From Candidatus Acidiferrum typicum (GTDB lineage: Bacteria > Acidobacteriota > Terriglobia > Acidiferrales > UBA7541), in assembly GCA_002478115.1 (NCBI GenBank), contig DLMH01000014.1, positions 116,739 through 180,738 on the forward strand: a stretch of DNA of 64,000 nt, given 5' to 3'. Shown piece by piece: positions 8,166 to 16,785 of the stretch. Every line of letters starts with the position of its first letter. Within the stretch, counting starts at the first letter, position 1. Made by a program: the position numbers and the translations under genes. The notes under the pieces were generated by a model. That model was not told the origin of the DNA, made no database searches, and was given only the letters and a program-made list of their open reading frames with translations.

Positions 8166-8999
8166 ATGATCAAGCGGCGAACCAAAAAGAAAAGGTCCCC
8201 GGCCAAACGTGTGCCGTCGGAAACGCAGAAAATTGCCGGGGAAGGAATCGAGGAGTTCATTTATTGGCATACGGCAGGCATTGTCCTCGGAATAGGGAGA
8301 CCTGGTACAGTGCAGGTAGGGACGGCAGCCGCCGTCCTTTGGAAGGGCCGCCATCTACTCCTCACAGCGGGCCACGTCTTGAATGGAGCGACGGATGGGG
8401 AGTTGCGATTTATTTTTCGCCCGCAGGGAACTCTTGAGCGAGCAGCTTGGTACCAAAGCACCAGCCCTCAGAAGATAAGCCCGTTTCCTGCATCTCCCAT
8501 TGAACTCATAGCGCGCTATCGAAGCACCGAAGATGATGTTGCGGCGCTGGAAGTAGGCTCATCCTTCGTCGAGCAGAGCAGAGTCCGGTTCTTCCAGCTT
8601 GCAGAAGGCAGCAAGCTAATGCGACCAATCAAGTCCTCACTTTGTACTATCGGGTTCCCATTCGATAGCTTTCAGCGCTTGAATCCAGTCGCGGGAGCCT
8701 TAACTACATTCTCTCTGTGGGGAAACCTCGCGAAAGCCGGGACGAACCCCCCGCCTGATTTCGACTCCCGCCAGCATCTTCTGATGGATTTTCTTCCCGC
8801 GGCAGATGGCAGGCACCCTGGTGGATTTAGCGGGGCTGGAGTCTGGTATCAAGCCCCGTTACCCGAACCTCCTCGCATCTGGGCCCCAGATCTGCTGCTT
8901 GCCGGTCTCATTACCCACTACTACCCAAGTCGGAAACAGCTACTCATCTGTCGGATCGAGAGAGTGGTCTCATTCCTGAGCAGAACTCTACCGTCATAA
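8166..8999 (+). CDS. trypsin-like serine peptidase domain protein
   Basis: 277 residues, with a very basic N-terminus (KRRTKKKRSPAKR) and no signal peptide, so probably cytoplasmic. A chymotrypsin-fold peptidase is indicated by a complete triad in order: His70 in LLTAGHVL, an Asp in TEDDVAAL (123/124) and Ser222 in HPGGFSGAGV. The strand preceding the His (VGTAAAVLWKGRHLL) is the usual opening of such domains. No PDZ domain is present, unlike DegP/HtrA. It is a single gene with no clear ribosome site. Cytoplasmic trypsin-like domains of this size often occur in accessory or defence contexts, but nothing nearby confirms that here. Confidence 0.75.
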   Translation: MIKRRTKKKRSPAKRVPSETQKIAGEGIEEFIYWHTAGIVLGIGRPGTVQVGTAAAVLWKGRHLLLTAGHVLNGATDGELRFIFRPQGTLERAAWYQSTSPQKISPFPASPIELIARYRSTEDDVAALEVGSSFVEQSRVRFFQLAEGSKLMRPIKSSLCTIGFPFDSFQRLNPVAGALTTFSLWGNLAKAGTNPPPDFDSRQHLLMDFLPAADGRHPGGFSGAGVWYQAPLPEPPRIWAPDLLLAGLITHYYPSRKQLLICRIERVVSFLSRTLPS

Positions 9000-9051
9000 A
9001 GGCGTGTCCACCGATTCAACTCCCCAGAGGACCCTGCGCCTATTGATGTTT

Positions 9052-9477
9052 TTAACGTACCGGGCCGGCGTAGATCTGGTAGACCATGAGGTAGACGATG
9101 ACGCCGGTGACGCAGACGTAGAACCACAGCGGAAGCGTCCAGCGGGCAATGAGGCGATGCTTGTCGAAGCGCTCCAACCAGGCGCGGCGCAGCGTGACGA
9201 GGATCAGCGGCACGATCAAGATGGCCAGCAGTGTGTGGGAGAGCAGCAGCGCGAAATACACCGGACGAATCCAGCCGTGGCCCTGAAAGGCGACGTGGCC
9301 CACGCGGTAGTGGTAGACGAGGTATGAAACGAGAAATACCGTAGAGACCGCGAAGGCGGAGAGCATCAATTTTTTGTGCAAGTCGCGCTTGCCCGAGCGA
9401 ATCGCCACGTAACCGGCGGCCAGAAGAATCGCGCTGGTGGCATTGAGCGTGGCGTTGAGTGCGGCGTGGGAGAACAT
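9052..9477 (-). CDS. DUF420 membrane protein (YozB/CtaM-like)
   Basis: 141 residues with four predicted membrane helices (for example the segments LNATSAILLAAGYVAI, LMLSAFAVSTVFLVSYLVY, PVYFALLLSHTLLAILIVPL and LWFYVCVTGVIVYLMVY). The HYRVGHVAFQG loop and the overall pattern are those of DUF420, a family that includes Bacillus CtaM, needed for cytochrome caa3 or a-type oxidase assembly. Downstream of ctaB and ctaA on the same strand, separated by about 310 bases of repeats, which supports an oxidase-maturation role. AAAGGAACC precedes the ATG. Confidence 0.85.
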   Translation of the reverse strand: MFSHAALNATLNATSAILLAAGYVAIRSGKRDLHKKLMLSAFAVSTVFLVSYLVYHYRVGHVAFQGHGWIRPVYFALLLSHTLLAILIVPLILVTLRRAWLERFDKHRLIARWTLPLWFYVCVTGVIVYLMVYQIYAGPVR

Positions 9478-9517
9478 GGAAGGTTCCTTTCTGGAACCGA
9501 GGTCGTAGTGAAAGGTT

Positions 9518-9583
9518 ATCAGATATCAGCGATCAGATATCAGGAGGCGGCGACCCGCGATCAGCGACCGGCGACCCGCGATC
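9518..9583. repeat. short tandem direct repeats
   Basis: ATCAGATATCAG occurs twice (9518-9529 and 9532-9543, period 14), followed by CGGCGACCCGCGATC twice (9548-9562 and 9569-9583, period 21). They occupy the gap between ctaB and the DUF420 gene (9478-9790), which also holds a half family C element (about 9657-9684) and no gene. Confidence 0.7.
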
Positions 9584-9790
9584 GGAAAGCGGTCTTGTGG
9601 ACATGGCATTGATTCAGAACGTCAGACGGTGCCAAGGAAAACCCAAGAGAGATTCCTCACTTCGCAGACTCCGTTCGGAATGACGGGACCATTTTAGACG
9701 CGCCACTTTGCTTTGACTGTAAAAGCGGCGGTCGACGACCGGCGATGAGGAAGCCACCCCAAGAGCACAGACAGGAGTGTCTGTGCCACA

Positions 9791-10684
9791 TTAGCGCGGC
9801 AGCTTGTCGTACATCATCAGGCCCAGTAGGATCGGAATGTGCATCACGGTGGCGTGCATGAGCCACTTGGCGCGGTTGTTGGACTTGGAATTCGCGGCCC
9901 ACAGGCACACCTGCACGAGGCCCGTGCAACTGACCAGCGCGCCAAAGAAATACAGCACGCCGGCAAAGCCCATGATCGCGGGCAGCAGGCTGACGGCAAC
10001 GAGCGAAGCGGCATAAAGAATAATCTGGCGGAAAGTGCGCGTGCCGTCCTTGTCCACAACCGGGAGCATGAGAATGCCCGCGCGGGCGTAATCCTCGCGG
10101 TACATCCAGGCGATGGCGTGGAAATGCGGGAATTGCCAGAAAAAGAGAATGGCGAAGAGCAGCCATGCCGGCGTGTCCAGCTTGCCAGTGGCGGCGGTCC
10201 AGCCAATCATGGGCGGAATCGCGCCGGGAATGGCGCCGATGAAGGTGGCCCAGACGGTGCGCGTTTTCAGCGGCGTGTACGCGAGCAGGTAGCTGAGGCA
10301 AGTGAACACGCCGAGCAGGCACGGGAGAAAGCCGGCGACAATCGCGAGATCCACGGCGCCGGCAACGCAGAGCAGCAGTCCAAAGCGAAGCGCTTCCCCC
10401 GGCGTCAGTTGGCCGCTGGGAAGCGGGCGCGAGGCCGTGCGGCGCATGAAGCGGTCGGACTCGCGCTCGAGGTAATGATTCAATGCGGCGGTGCCCGCGG
10501 CGATCAGCATGGTGCCGAAGACGACGTGCAGCATGTGCAGCCAGTCCACGGGGCCGCGCACGCCCATATAAAAGCCCGCGGCCGTGGTCATCAGGACCAG
10601 GAAGGACACATCCGGCTTCGTAAGCGCGATATAGGCGCTCAGCTTGCTGGCCTGCGTGAGTTCCGTGGTGCGGGCCATGCTCAT
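9791..10684 (-). CDS. ctaB: protoheme IX farnesyltransferase (heme O synthase)
   Basis: Transfers farnesyl from farnesyl diphosphate to the vinyl group of protoheme, giving heme O for terminal oxidases; an integral membrane UbiA-family prenyltransferase. 297 residues, normal length. The first prenyl-diphosphate site reads NHYLERESDRFMRRTASRPL (residues about 69-88), and multiple membrane helices follow. The start codon overlaps the ctaA stop as ATGA, so the two are translationally coupled. The product is the substrate of CtaA, encoded just upstream. Confidence 0.95.
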   Translation of the reverse strand: MSMARTTELTQASKLSAYIALTKPDVSFLVLMTTAAGFYMGVRGPVDWLHMLHVVFGTMLIAAGTAALNHYLERESDRFMRRTASRPLPSGQLTPGEALRFGLLLCVAGAVDLAIVAGFLPCLLGVFTCLSYLLAYTPLKTRTVWATFIGAIPGAIPPMIGWTAATGKLDTPAWLLFAILFFWQFPHFHAIAWMYREDYARAGILMLPVVDKDGTRTFRQIILYAASLVAVSLLPAIMGFAGVLYFFGALVSCTGLVQVCLWAANSKSNNRAKWLMHATVMHIPILLGLMMYDKLPR

Positions 10685-11598
10685 TGCGCGGGCACCTCAC
10701 CTCGCGTTGTGGCCAGGAGCACTTCCCTGTTTCGCGGAACAAGCCGGTAACACAAAAGCACGGTCACGATGGAAGTGGCAAATAGAATCGCGCCCACCAC
10801 GGTGTGCGCGACCGTCGAGATCACCGTGAATGGCATGGGCTGCGGGTCATCGGCACCCTGAATGCGCGCCCACAGCGCCGTGAGGCCAAGAAGTATCTGA
10901 ATGCCCACGATCGTGTGCAGCAGGACACGGGCGCGGACCATCTCCCGCACTTGCGGGAAACGGCGGCGAAGCACCATGACCGTCCAGACCACCACCAGGA
11001 GCACGATCGGAGCGCCGTAAACGTGCGGCTTCAGAGAAAGGTATTTGTGCCGAAAACCCGCACCAGCAAGTATCTGCGCGAAAATGACAAAGGCGTTGAG
11101 TGTGACGATGGTGTGAATCGGTGGAGTCCCGCGGTCTTCGTATTGCGGCAGATTCTCCATCCACCAGCGGCTGGTGACCACGGCGATGCTCACGAGCATG
11201 GCGAACACGATCTCCGCAGTGCAGGCATGCATCACGGGAAGCCAGTAATGGAGGAGTTTCAGAACGGTCAGGCCGCCGAGGCCACCTTGCAGACATACGC
11301 CAACCACGGCAAAAGCGCCCAACCAACGGACCCCGGGGCGTTCGTCTTTGCGCCAAAGAAGAAACGCCAGAAGGATCACCAGGAGTCCGAGGGCCGCGGC
11401 AATCAGGCGATGCGAATGCTCGAAGGCGATGCCGCCAACCATCGGTGGATTGAGGGTGCCGTAGGAGAGCGGCCAATCGGGTACGGCGAGCGCCGCGTCC
11501 TCGGAAGTGACCAGGGCTCCCGCGGTCAGCAGGCCCACGGTCCAGCACACCACGAACACGGCGTAGCGATGTATGCCAGGATGATAGGTGGCTTTCAT
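10681..11598 (-). CDS. ctaA: heme A synthase (COX15/CtaA family)
   Basis: Oxidises the C8 methyl of heme O to formyl to make heme A, in the membrane. The ATG at 11598 is preferred over an upstream TTG at 11613; it gives about 305 residues with eight predicted helices. The conserved EHSHR motif (Glu60, His61, His63) supplies heme ligands and is preceded by PDWPLSYG, typical of the acidobacterial/Gram-positive-like branch. Overlaps ctaB by four bases and probably leads the ctaA-ctaB-DUF420 operon. Its upstream interval, 11599-11984, is gene-free and contains a family C repeat. Confidence 0.93.
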   Translation of the reverse strand: MKATYHPGIHRYAVFVVCWTVGLLTAGALVTSEDAALAVPDWPLSYGTLNPPMVGGIAFEHSHRLIAAALGLLVILLAFLLWRKDERPGVRWLGAFAVVGVCLQGGLGGLTVLKLLHYWLPVMHACTAEIVFAMLVSIAVVTSRWWMENLPQYEDRGTPPIHTIVTLNAFVIFAQILAGAGFRHKYLSLKPHVYGAPIVLLVVVWTVMVLRRRFPQVREMVRARVLLHTIVGIQILLGLTALWARIQGADDPQPMPFTVISTVAHTVVGAILFATSIVTVLLCYRLVPRNREVLLATTRGEVPAQ

Positions 11599-11850
11599 GA
11601 ATTTCGGCCCCAATTCCCGAAATACGGATTATAACGCAACAAAAACGAGAACGTGTCCCCACACGTGCCCTGAACTGGGAAGCACTCTACCAATGAATGT
11701 TATGAAACGGAACATAAATTCCGCATCAACCTGAAAACCGAAGTTGATCCATTGCAGGCGAGCGCATCTTTTTTTTCACAATCGATTGTCGTGCATGAGT
11801 CCAACTTTCGGCGAAGTTTGGTTCTCTCACATCATTCGCCGCCAAAATCT

Positions 11851-11912
11851 GTCATTTCGACCGGAGGGACGGCGGTCTCTTGCCGTCCCGGAGCGGAGAA
11901 ATCTCTCCTCAG
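11851..11912 (+). repeat. family C element
   Basis: GTCATTTCGACCGGAG, a GGGACGGC/GCCGTCCC stem, then GGAGCGGAGAAATC. It lies between the ctaA start and the end of hemH, in an interval without genes. Confidence 0.65.
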
Positions 11913-11984
11913 CTTCGGCTTTCAGGATAAACGGACGCGCCGCGCGACACTCCGAGGTCAAGCGGTAGCCGAGGAACGCGGGAG

Positions 11985-12998
11985 CTAATCCGCGGGGACT
12001 TCCACGGCGCGGAGGACCAGGTCCTTGAGCGCAGCGATGAAAAGCGGGCTATCGCCGACGGCCGGCATCATGCGGAAGCGCTCGATGCCCCATTTTTTGG
12101 CGCCGGCGCGTCCGTCAATGTTGATTTCGTGCAGCGTTTCGATGTGCTCCGTTACAAACGAAATGGGCACCACCAGCGCTTCCTTGATGCCTTCGCGGCC
12201 CAGGCGTTCGAGCGTGGCAAGGAAGGAAGGCTCGAGCCATTTCGCAGGGCCGACCTTGCTCTGAAAGCACAGCAGATGCGTACGTGGCCAATTTGGATAT
12301 TCCCGCGCGCCCTGCTCGCAGACCAGCCTCACGGTTTCTTCAATATGCTTCGGGTAGGGGTCGCCTTTTTCGACGAGGCTCATGGGCAGGCCATGCGCGC
12401 TGAAAATCAACTGCGCGCGGGAGCTATCCGGAAACTGGCGCAGGATTTTGCCGATGTTTTTCACCAGCGCTTCGATGTACAGCGGATGATCGTAGAAATA
12501 TTCGATAGTGCGCTCCGGCAGGGTGTCGACGGGCTCGCCATAGACGCGCCGCCACTCCTTCAGGCTGCTGAGCGTGGTGGCGTAGGAGTAGTGGGGATAC
12601 AGCGGCAGGAGCACGAGTTCATCCAGGCGGCCGGCCTTCTTCAATGCGGAGACGGCGTCTTCGGTGAGCGGCTTCCAATAACGCATCGCGGTGAATGCGA
12701 CGGGTTCGATGTAAGGCTGCAGCGCGGCCACGAGCTTGCGGCGCTGGCGCTCCGTAAGAATGCCGATGGGCGAACGGCGGCCGATCATGCCGTAGCGCCG
12801 GGCCACCGGCACGCAGCGCTTTTTGGCAATGTAGCGCGCTAGCGGACCGCGAATGAAATTGAGCGGGCCAAGCGGGATGATGTCCGGATCGAGAAAAAGA
12901 TTGCGCAGAAACGGTTCAACGGTTTCGAGCGAGTCTGGCCCGCCGAGTTGAAAGAGGACGATGCCAACGCGCTTTTTGGAGTCGCTGCTCACGGACAT
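11985..12998 (-). CDS. hemH: ferrochelatase
   Basis: Inserts ferrous iron into a porphyrin to complete heme. About 337 residues; the start is uncertain among GTG at 13016, ATG at 12998 and GTG at 12992, with GAAGAAAAGGAA lying between the first two. Family signatures are VLFQLGGPDSLETVEPFLRN at the N-terminus, LPLYPHYSYATT, the catalytic-region FSAHGLPMSLVEKGDPYP with the conserved His, and the C-terminal FVTEHIETLHEI with its Glu. No Fe-S cysteine cluster at the C-terminus is apparent. Lies 72 bases after ccmD on the same strand, linking heme production to cytochrome c maturation. Confidence 0.95.
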   Translation of the reverse strand: MSVSSDSKKRVGIVLFQLGGPDSLETVEPFLRNLFLDPDIIPLGPLNFIRGPLARYIAKKRCVPVARRYGMIGRRSPIGILTERQRRKLVAALQPYIEPVAFTAMRYWKPLTEDAVSALKKAGRLDELVLLPLYPHYSYATTLSSLKEWRRVYGEPVDTLPERTIEYFYDHPLYIEALVKNIGKILRQFPDSSRAQLIFSAHGLPMSLVEKGDPYPKHIEETVRLVCEQGAREYPNWPRTHLLCFQSKVGPAKWLEPSFLATLERLGREGIKEALVVPISFVTEHIETLHEINIDGRAGAKKWGIERFRMMPAVGDSPLFIAALKDLVLRAVEVPAD

Positions 12999-13070
12999 TT
13001 CCTTTTCTTCGGGCACGAAGAGGGATTCATCGCTTCGCGGACTCCGCTCTGAATGACGGAGCCTTAATTC

Positions 13071-13214
13071 TTACTTCCCGCGAGGCAAGGCGTTCTTCAG
13101 GCGTTCGACTTCGGCGCGGAGATCGGAGGTGCGCTTGGCGATGGAAACATAGAAAAGAAAGAACACGCCCCAGCCAATGAGGTATGCCTCAAACACGCTG
13201 TTCAGGTTCTTCAT
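13071..13214 (-). CDS. ccmD: CcmD-like heme exporter subunit (47 aa)
   Basis: A tiny gene directly after ccmC, sharing the overlap ATGA with it (13211-13214). The 47-residue product starts MKNLNSVFEAYLIGWGVFFL, a single membrane helix (about residues 10-25), and continues with a charged helix rich in Arg, Glu and Lys (RTSDLRAEVERLK). This short one-helix topology with a charged tail is the hallmark of CcmD, which stabilises the CcmABC complex and helps release holo-CcmE. Position in ccmA-B-C-D order makes the call firm despite the low sequence conservation of the family. Confidence 0.85.
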   Translation of the reverse strand: MKNLNSVFEAYLIGWGVFFLFYVSIAKRTSDLRAEVERLKNALPRGK

Positions 13215-13888
13215 TGCGCCTCCGCTTCCCGCCGCAGGGTATCTACTTCCGACCTCATTTTTTCCAGCATGTAACGTTCGACAATCAGGAACGCCGCCAA
13301 CACGTGCATGGCCAAAACGCTAAACAAGAAGACCTTGTTCATCGTGGGATCGAGTCCGGAACCCGGGCCGCCCATGATGACCGGAGCAGGATGCTGCGTG
13401 CGCCACCAGCGGATGGAGAAGAAAACCAGGGGAACGTCAATGAAAGCGAAGATGCCAAAAAGCGCGCTCAGAAGCGCTCGGCGCTCGGGTTCTTCGATGA
13501 GGGTGCGCAAGAGAAGATAGGAGACGTAGAGAAGCCACAGGACGAACGTGGAGGTGAGGCGCGCATCCCATGTCCAATAGATGCCCCACGCGGGTTTTGC
13601 CCAAATGGGCCCGGTGATCAGCACCACAGTCGTGAGGACGAGGCCGACTTCGGCACTGGAGACGCCAAGCCAGTCATATTTTTGATCGCGCTTCCAGACG
13701 TAGAGCAGATTAGCGATGAAGCAAAGAAGGAATGCATCCATGCCCGCCCAGGCGCTGGCGACGTGGAAATAAAAGATGCGCTGAAGCACGCCCATGGTGC
13801 GCTCTTCAGGCGCCACATAGAACGATGCGTAGGCCGCCGCGATGACCAACAGTATGGCAACCGCGCCGAGAACGATGCGTTTACCCAT
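13211..13888 (-). CDS. ccmC: heme exporter/chaperone CcmC
   Basis: Delivers heme to CcmE outside the membrane. 225 residues with six predicted helices. The heme-binding tryptophan-rich segment is WAKPAWGIYWTWDARLTS (about 96-113), and the two flanking histidine ligands correspond to His42 (in IFYFHVA) and His166 (in WWRTQHP). Six bases separate it from ccmB, and its stop overlaps ccmD. All features fit a working CcmC. Confidence 0.95.
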   Translation of the reverse strand: MGKRIVLGAVAILLVIAAAYASFYVAPEERTMGVLQRIFYFHVASAWAGMDAFLLCFIANLLYVWKRDQKYDWLGVSSAEVGLVLTTVVLITGPIWAKPAWGIYWTWDARLTSTFVLWLLYVSYLLLRTLIEEPERRALLSALFGIFAFIDVPLVFFSIRWWRTQHPAPVIMGGPGSGLDPTMNKVFLFSVLAMHVLAAFLIVERYMLEKMRSEVDTLRREAEAQ

Positions 13889-13894
13889 TGCGGA

Positions 13895-14569
13895 TTACTC
13901 CTCCAGAAGATATTCGCCGAAAAGCCATAGCGCCGTCAAAAAGATAAGGTCAAACACCGCCAGGAATCCGATGCCCTTCCACTGCACAATCGGCTCGCGA
14001 TCCAGAAGGCTCGCCGTCACCAGTGAGCTGACTACCAGCACCGGGGTAAGCAGCGGCAGCAGAAGCAGCGGCAGCAGCAATTCCCGCATGCGGGCTTGCG
14101 CGGAAATGGCGGAGATGGCTGTCCCGGCGATGGAGATGCCCAGGCTCCCAACAAACAACACCAGGATCAGCACGGGCAGTTTGGACCACAGCGGAATGTT
14201 GTAGAAGATGGCGAAAAACGGCAGCATCATCAGTTCGGTCAAAAGGAGAAAGAGCGTGTTGGCGATGAGCTTGGCGAGAAAAATTGCGAAGGGGTCGCTG
14301 ACGGCCAGGCGCAGCGAGCTCAGCGTATCGTTGGTCTGCTCGCGCAGAAAGCAGGATTGAAACATCAATGACGACGCAAACAAAATCGCCAGCCACAGCA
14401 GCCCGGGTGCGAATTGCCGCGCCTCTTCGGTGCCCGGATTGATCGCAAAACTGAACAGCACCAAAACAATCAAAATAAAGACGGCGGTGGTTGTCAGCAG
14501 TTCGCGCGAACGGAATTCCGTGCGCAACTCTTTATCGAGGAGGATCGCCGTATTGGAGAGGAGGCTCAT
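13895..14569 (-). CDS. ccmB: heme exporter membrane subunit CcmB
   Basis: The membrane partner of the CcmA ATPase in system I cytochrome c maturation. 224 residues and six hydrophobic helices. Typical sequence: an N-terminal LLDKELRTEFRSRELLTT segment, FAPGLLWLAILFASSL, and a TNDTLSSLRLAVSDPFAIFL stretch. Sandwiched between ccmA (eight bases upstream) and ccmC (six bases downstream). Confidence 0.93.
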   Translation of the reverse strand: MSLLSNTAILLDKELRTEFRSRELLTTTAVFILIVLVLFSFAINPGTEEARQFAPGLLWLAILFASSLMFQSCFLREQTNDTLSSLRLAVSDPFAIFLAKLIANTLFLLLTELMMLPFFAIFYNIPLWSKLPVLILVLFVGSLGISIAGTAISAISAQARMRELLLPLLLLPLLTPVLVVSSLVTASLLDREPIVQWKGIGFLAVFDLIFLTALWLFGEYLLEE

Positions 14570-14577
14570 GGCGGCGC

Positions 14578-15279
14578 TCAGGCGCTTCCAAAGGTAAGTA
14601 TCGAGTGCAGCGACGCGCCGGATTGCGTGTCGGCAATGACCCTTCCGGCGTCGAGTTGCACGGCGCGCGTGGCCAGCGCGGAAATCTCCGATTCGCCGTG
14701 TAGGCTCATGACCACGGTGCAGCCCGCGCGATTCACTTCGCGCAAGGAATTCGCCAGCCAGGTGATGCCGGGGGGATCAAGGCCCGTGGCCGGCTCATCA
14801 AAGAGCAGCACCGAGGGGCGATGAATCAGCGCGCGCGCAATGGCGATGCGCTGGCGCATGCCGCGCGAAAAAGTGCGCACCAGAGAATCGCGGCGCTCCA
14901 TCAGGCCGACCTCGCGCAACAGCTCTTCGGCGCGCGCCGCGGGGTTTTCGACATTCTGAAGTTTGCCGAAGAGCAGCAGATTTTCTTCGGCGGTGAGCTC
15001 GTCGTAGACCATGGTTGTGTGGGCGACGTAGCCGGGTCGGCCGTTGGCGGGTAGCGCCGCATCGGCGCCGGGAAAACTCAGCTTCCCTGCCGTGGGCTTC
15101 ACGATTTGCGCGGCGACGCGCAGCAGCGTGGTTTTGCCGGAGCCGTTGCGTCCCGCAAGGACCACGCATTCGCCGGGAGCAATTTCAAAAGAGATGCGGC
15201 GCAGGGCGAAGAGTCCGCCATAGCGTTTGTCGATGTTCTCGAAGCGAAGTCCCGTTGGAGGTATGCGCAGCGCAGTCAC
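14578..15279 (-). CDS. ccmA: heme exporter ATP-binding subunit CcmA
   Basis: An ABC ATPase that powers release of holo-CcmE from CcmC. 233 residues. Walker A is GRNGSGKTT (43-51), the signature is FSRGM in RTFSRGMRQRIAIARAL (about 137-141), and Walker B with its Glu is VLLFDEPATGLDP (about 157-169). The start is GTG with GGAAAAGC upstream. First gene of the ccmABCD run. A general ABC ATPase is excluded by the ccmB neighbour. Confidence 0.93.
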   Translation of the reverse strand: MTALRIPPTGLRFENIDKRYGGLFALRRISFEIAPGECVVLAGRNGSGKTTLLRVAAQIVKPTAGKLSFPGADAALPANGRPGYVAHTTMVYDELTAEENLLLFGKLQNVENPAARAEELLREVGLMERRDSLVRTFSRGMRQRIAIARALIHRPSVLLFDEPATGLDPPGITWLANSLREVNRAGCTVVMSLHGESEISALATRAVQLDAGRVIADTQSGASLHSILTFGSA

Positions 15280-15465
15280 AGAAGCTTTTCCGGGGCGGCC
15301 TACTCGACCTGGGGACCGGCGCCCGGCCTTTCATCAGAGCACAACATAACGCGGGAACAAAAAGCAAATCTGCTTTCAGAGTCGACAGGCTGTCCCGCCT
15401 AGGTTTTGCTCCCGGGTCTGAGCCCCGTCTCCTGAGAAAAACACTTTTGCGGAGCTGTTTAGGCC

Positions 15466-15499
15466 GTCAAAGCGGCGGCGAGCCGCCGCACTCCAAAAT
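15466..15499 (-). repeat. family B hairpin, inverted
   Basis: AAAGCGGCGGC-GA-GCCGCCGCACTCCA, the reverse of the GGAGTGCGG element. It lies three bases beyond the stop of the minus-strand gene at 15502, and could form its 3' hairpin. Confidence 0.7.
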
Positions 15500-15501
15500 G
15501 C

Positions 15502-16785
15502 TTAGCCTTGGACAAGATCGCGCAGGAGCTTTTCAACGCGGGCGCGCTCCCGGGCGTACTCTTCCTCGGAGATCGTACCGGCTTGCTTGCGGAGTTCCAA
15601 GCGAAAGATGGTCTCCTTCAGCGCATCGAGGCTCGCACCAACCTGGGCGTTCACTTCGGCGATGCTGCTCGCTGAGGCGGCAGGCGTCGGCTTGCCGGCC
15701 TTTGCGGATGCCTTGCGCGGCGCGACGGGAGCATCTTCGAGTTCCCCAGCAGGACCCGCGGCCACCACCACTTGCTTTCGCGAGAGCATAACCGCGCCGA
15801 GGGCAAACAGCGCCGCAAGGCCGATCATCAGCGGCCATTTCAGATCGTCCAGCCGCCCGGGAGCCGCTTGAATGTTTTCACTCTCCGTGCGCGAGTTCCC
15901 TTCTTGCCCGCCCTGCTGGCCTTGCGCGCCACCGGCGTCGGCGGCTTGCGCATTGCCAATGCCTGAAAGCTGCACGAGCAAGCTCGCCTTCGCGGCCAGC
16001 GGGTCGTGCGTGTACACCATCATGCCCTGCTCTTCCCCGGCGGACTTCAAGCCATCGCCGCCAACGCTGACGCCCGGCGGCGCAACGACGAGCATCTTCA
16101 ATCCGCCATAAGTGGCCGGCAATTTCACGTTGGCAGCATTTCCTGGATAAGCGAGTTCGTAGGAGAGGCGGATGCTCGTTTCGCCGGGCCGGAACGGATA
16201 CGCGATGGCATAGCGCCCCTTGCCTTTATCAATGGACGCTTGCGGCACGGCCATGCCCAGCGAACTGATCGTGCTGACTTGTTGCAGCGTGGCCCCATCG
16301 GGAATCGCGAAATCGAAATTGCCTTCGCTGCGGAAATAGGCGACCGGAGGATTCGAGCTATTTTGCACGTGATATTCTTCCGCGCCAATCAGTTTGTCGC
16401 CGCTGGGCTGGAAAATAATGATGTGGGAATCCGGCGTGATGGATTTGGGGTCCTTCGAGGTTTCGTAAATGTCCACATCCACTTCCAAGCGCCCCGGCGG
16501 AAGAAACGTGTTGAACGAATTGTCTTTATAAGTGGCGCGAATCAGGATGGGTCCCATGCCGATGGCATCGCTCGTGACGCTGAACTGACCCTGCGCATCA
16601 CTTTTGCTGGAGCCAACTTCCACCATGCCCGCCGTGGGATTCAGCAGCGTGAGGGGAATATCCTGCGCGGGCTTCCCGGTGGTGCGATTAATAACCGTGC
16701 CATGAACGGTGCCGGCATAAGCGGCAGAGGCAGCGAGAAAACCAGCGACGATGGCGAAAAGGATTCGCGGACAGAACCGATTCAT
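15502..16785 (-). CDS. exported membrane protein with carboxypeptidase-regulatory-like domain
   Basis: 427 residues: a signal peptide (FAIVAGFLAASAAYA), an N-terminal beta-sandwich of the carboxypeptidase-regulatory type (GTVHGTVINRTTGKPAQDIP), a long extracytoplasmic region with a DAGGAQGQQGGQEG linker, one membrane helix (WPLMIGLAALFALGAVML) and a cytoplasmic tail that ends in a SHOCT-like motif (RKQAGTISEEEYARERARVE). The start overlaps the preceding CcmI-like gene by four bases, so it is co-translated with the ccm genes. That linkage suggests an accessory role in cytochrome maturation or a c-type cytochrome partner, but it contains no heme-binding CxxCH motif. Function unknown. Confidence 0.75.
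   Translation of the reverse strand: MNRFCPRILFAIVAGFLAASAAYAGTVHGTVINRTTGKPAQDIPLTLLNPTAGMVEVGSSKSDAQGQFSVTSDAIGMGPILIRATYKDNSFNTFLPPGRLEVDVDIYETSKDPKSITPDSHIIIFQPSGDKLIGAEEYHVQNSSNPPVAYFRSEGNFDFAIPDGATLQQVSTISSLGMAVPQASIDKGKGRYAIAYPFRPGETSIRLSYELAYPGNAANVKLPATYGGLKMLVVAPPGVSVGGDGLKSAGEEQGMMVYTHDPLAAKASLLVQLSGIGNAQAADAGGAQGQQGGQEGNSRTESENIQAAPGRLDDLKWPLMIGLAALFALGAVMLSRKQVVVAAGPAGELEDAPVAPRKASAKAGKPTPAASASSIAEVNAQVGASLDALKETIFRLELRKQAGTISEEEYARERARVEKLLRDLVQG

Noticed and set aside
8311..8345. Possible family D hairpin in the trypsin-like gene (GTAGGGACGGCAGCCGCCGT)
   Set aside because: It encodes part of the conserved strand before the active-site His (VGTAAAVLW), so pairing is probably coincidence from codon choice.
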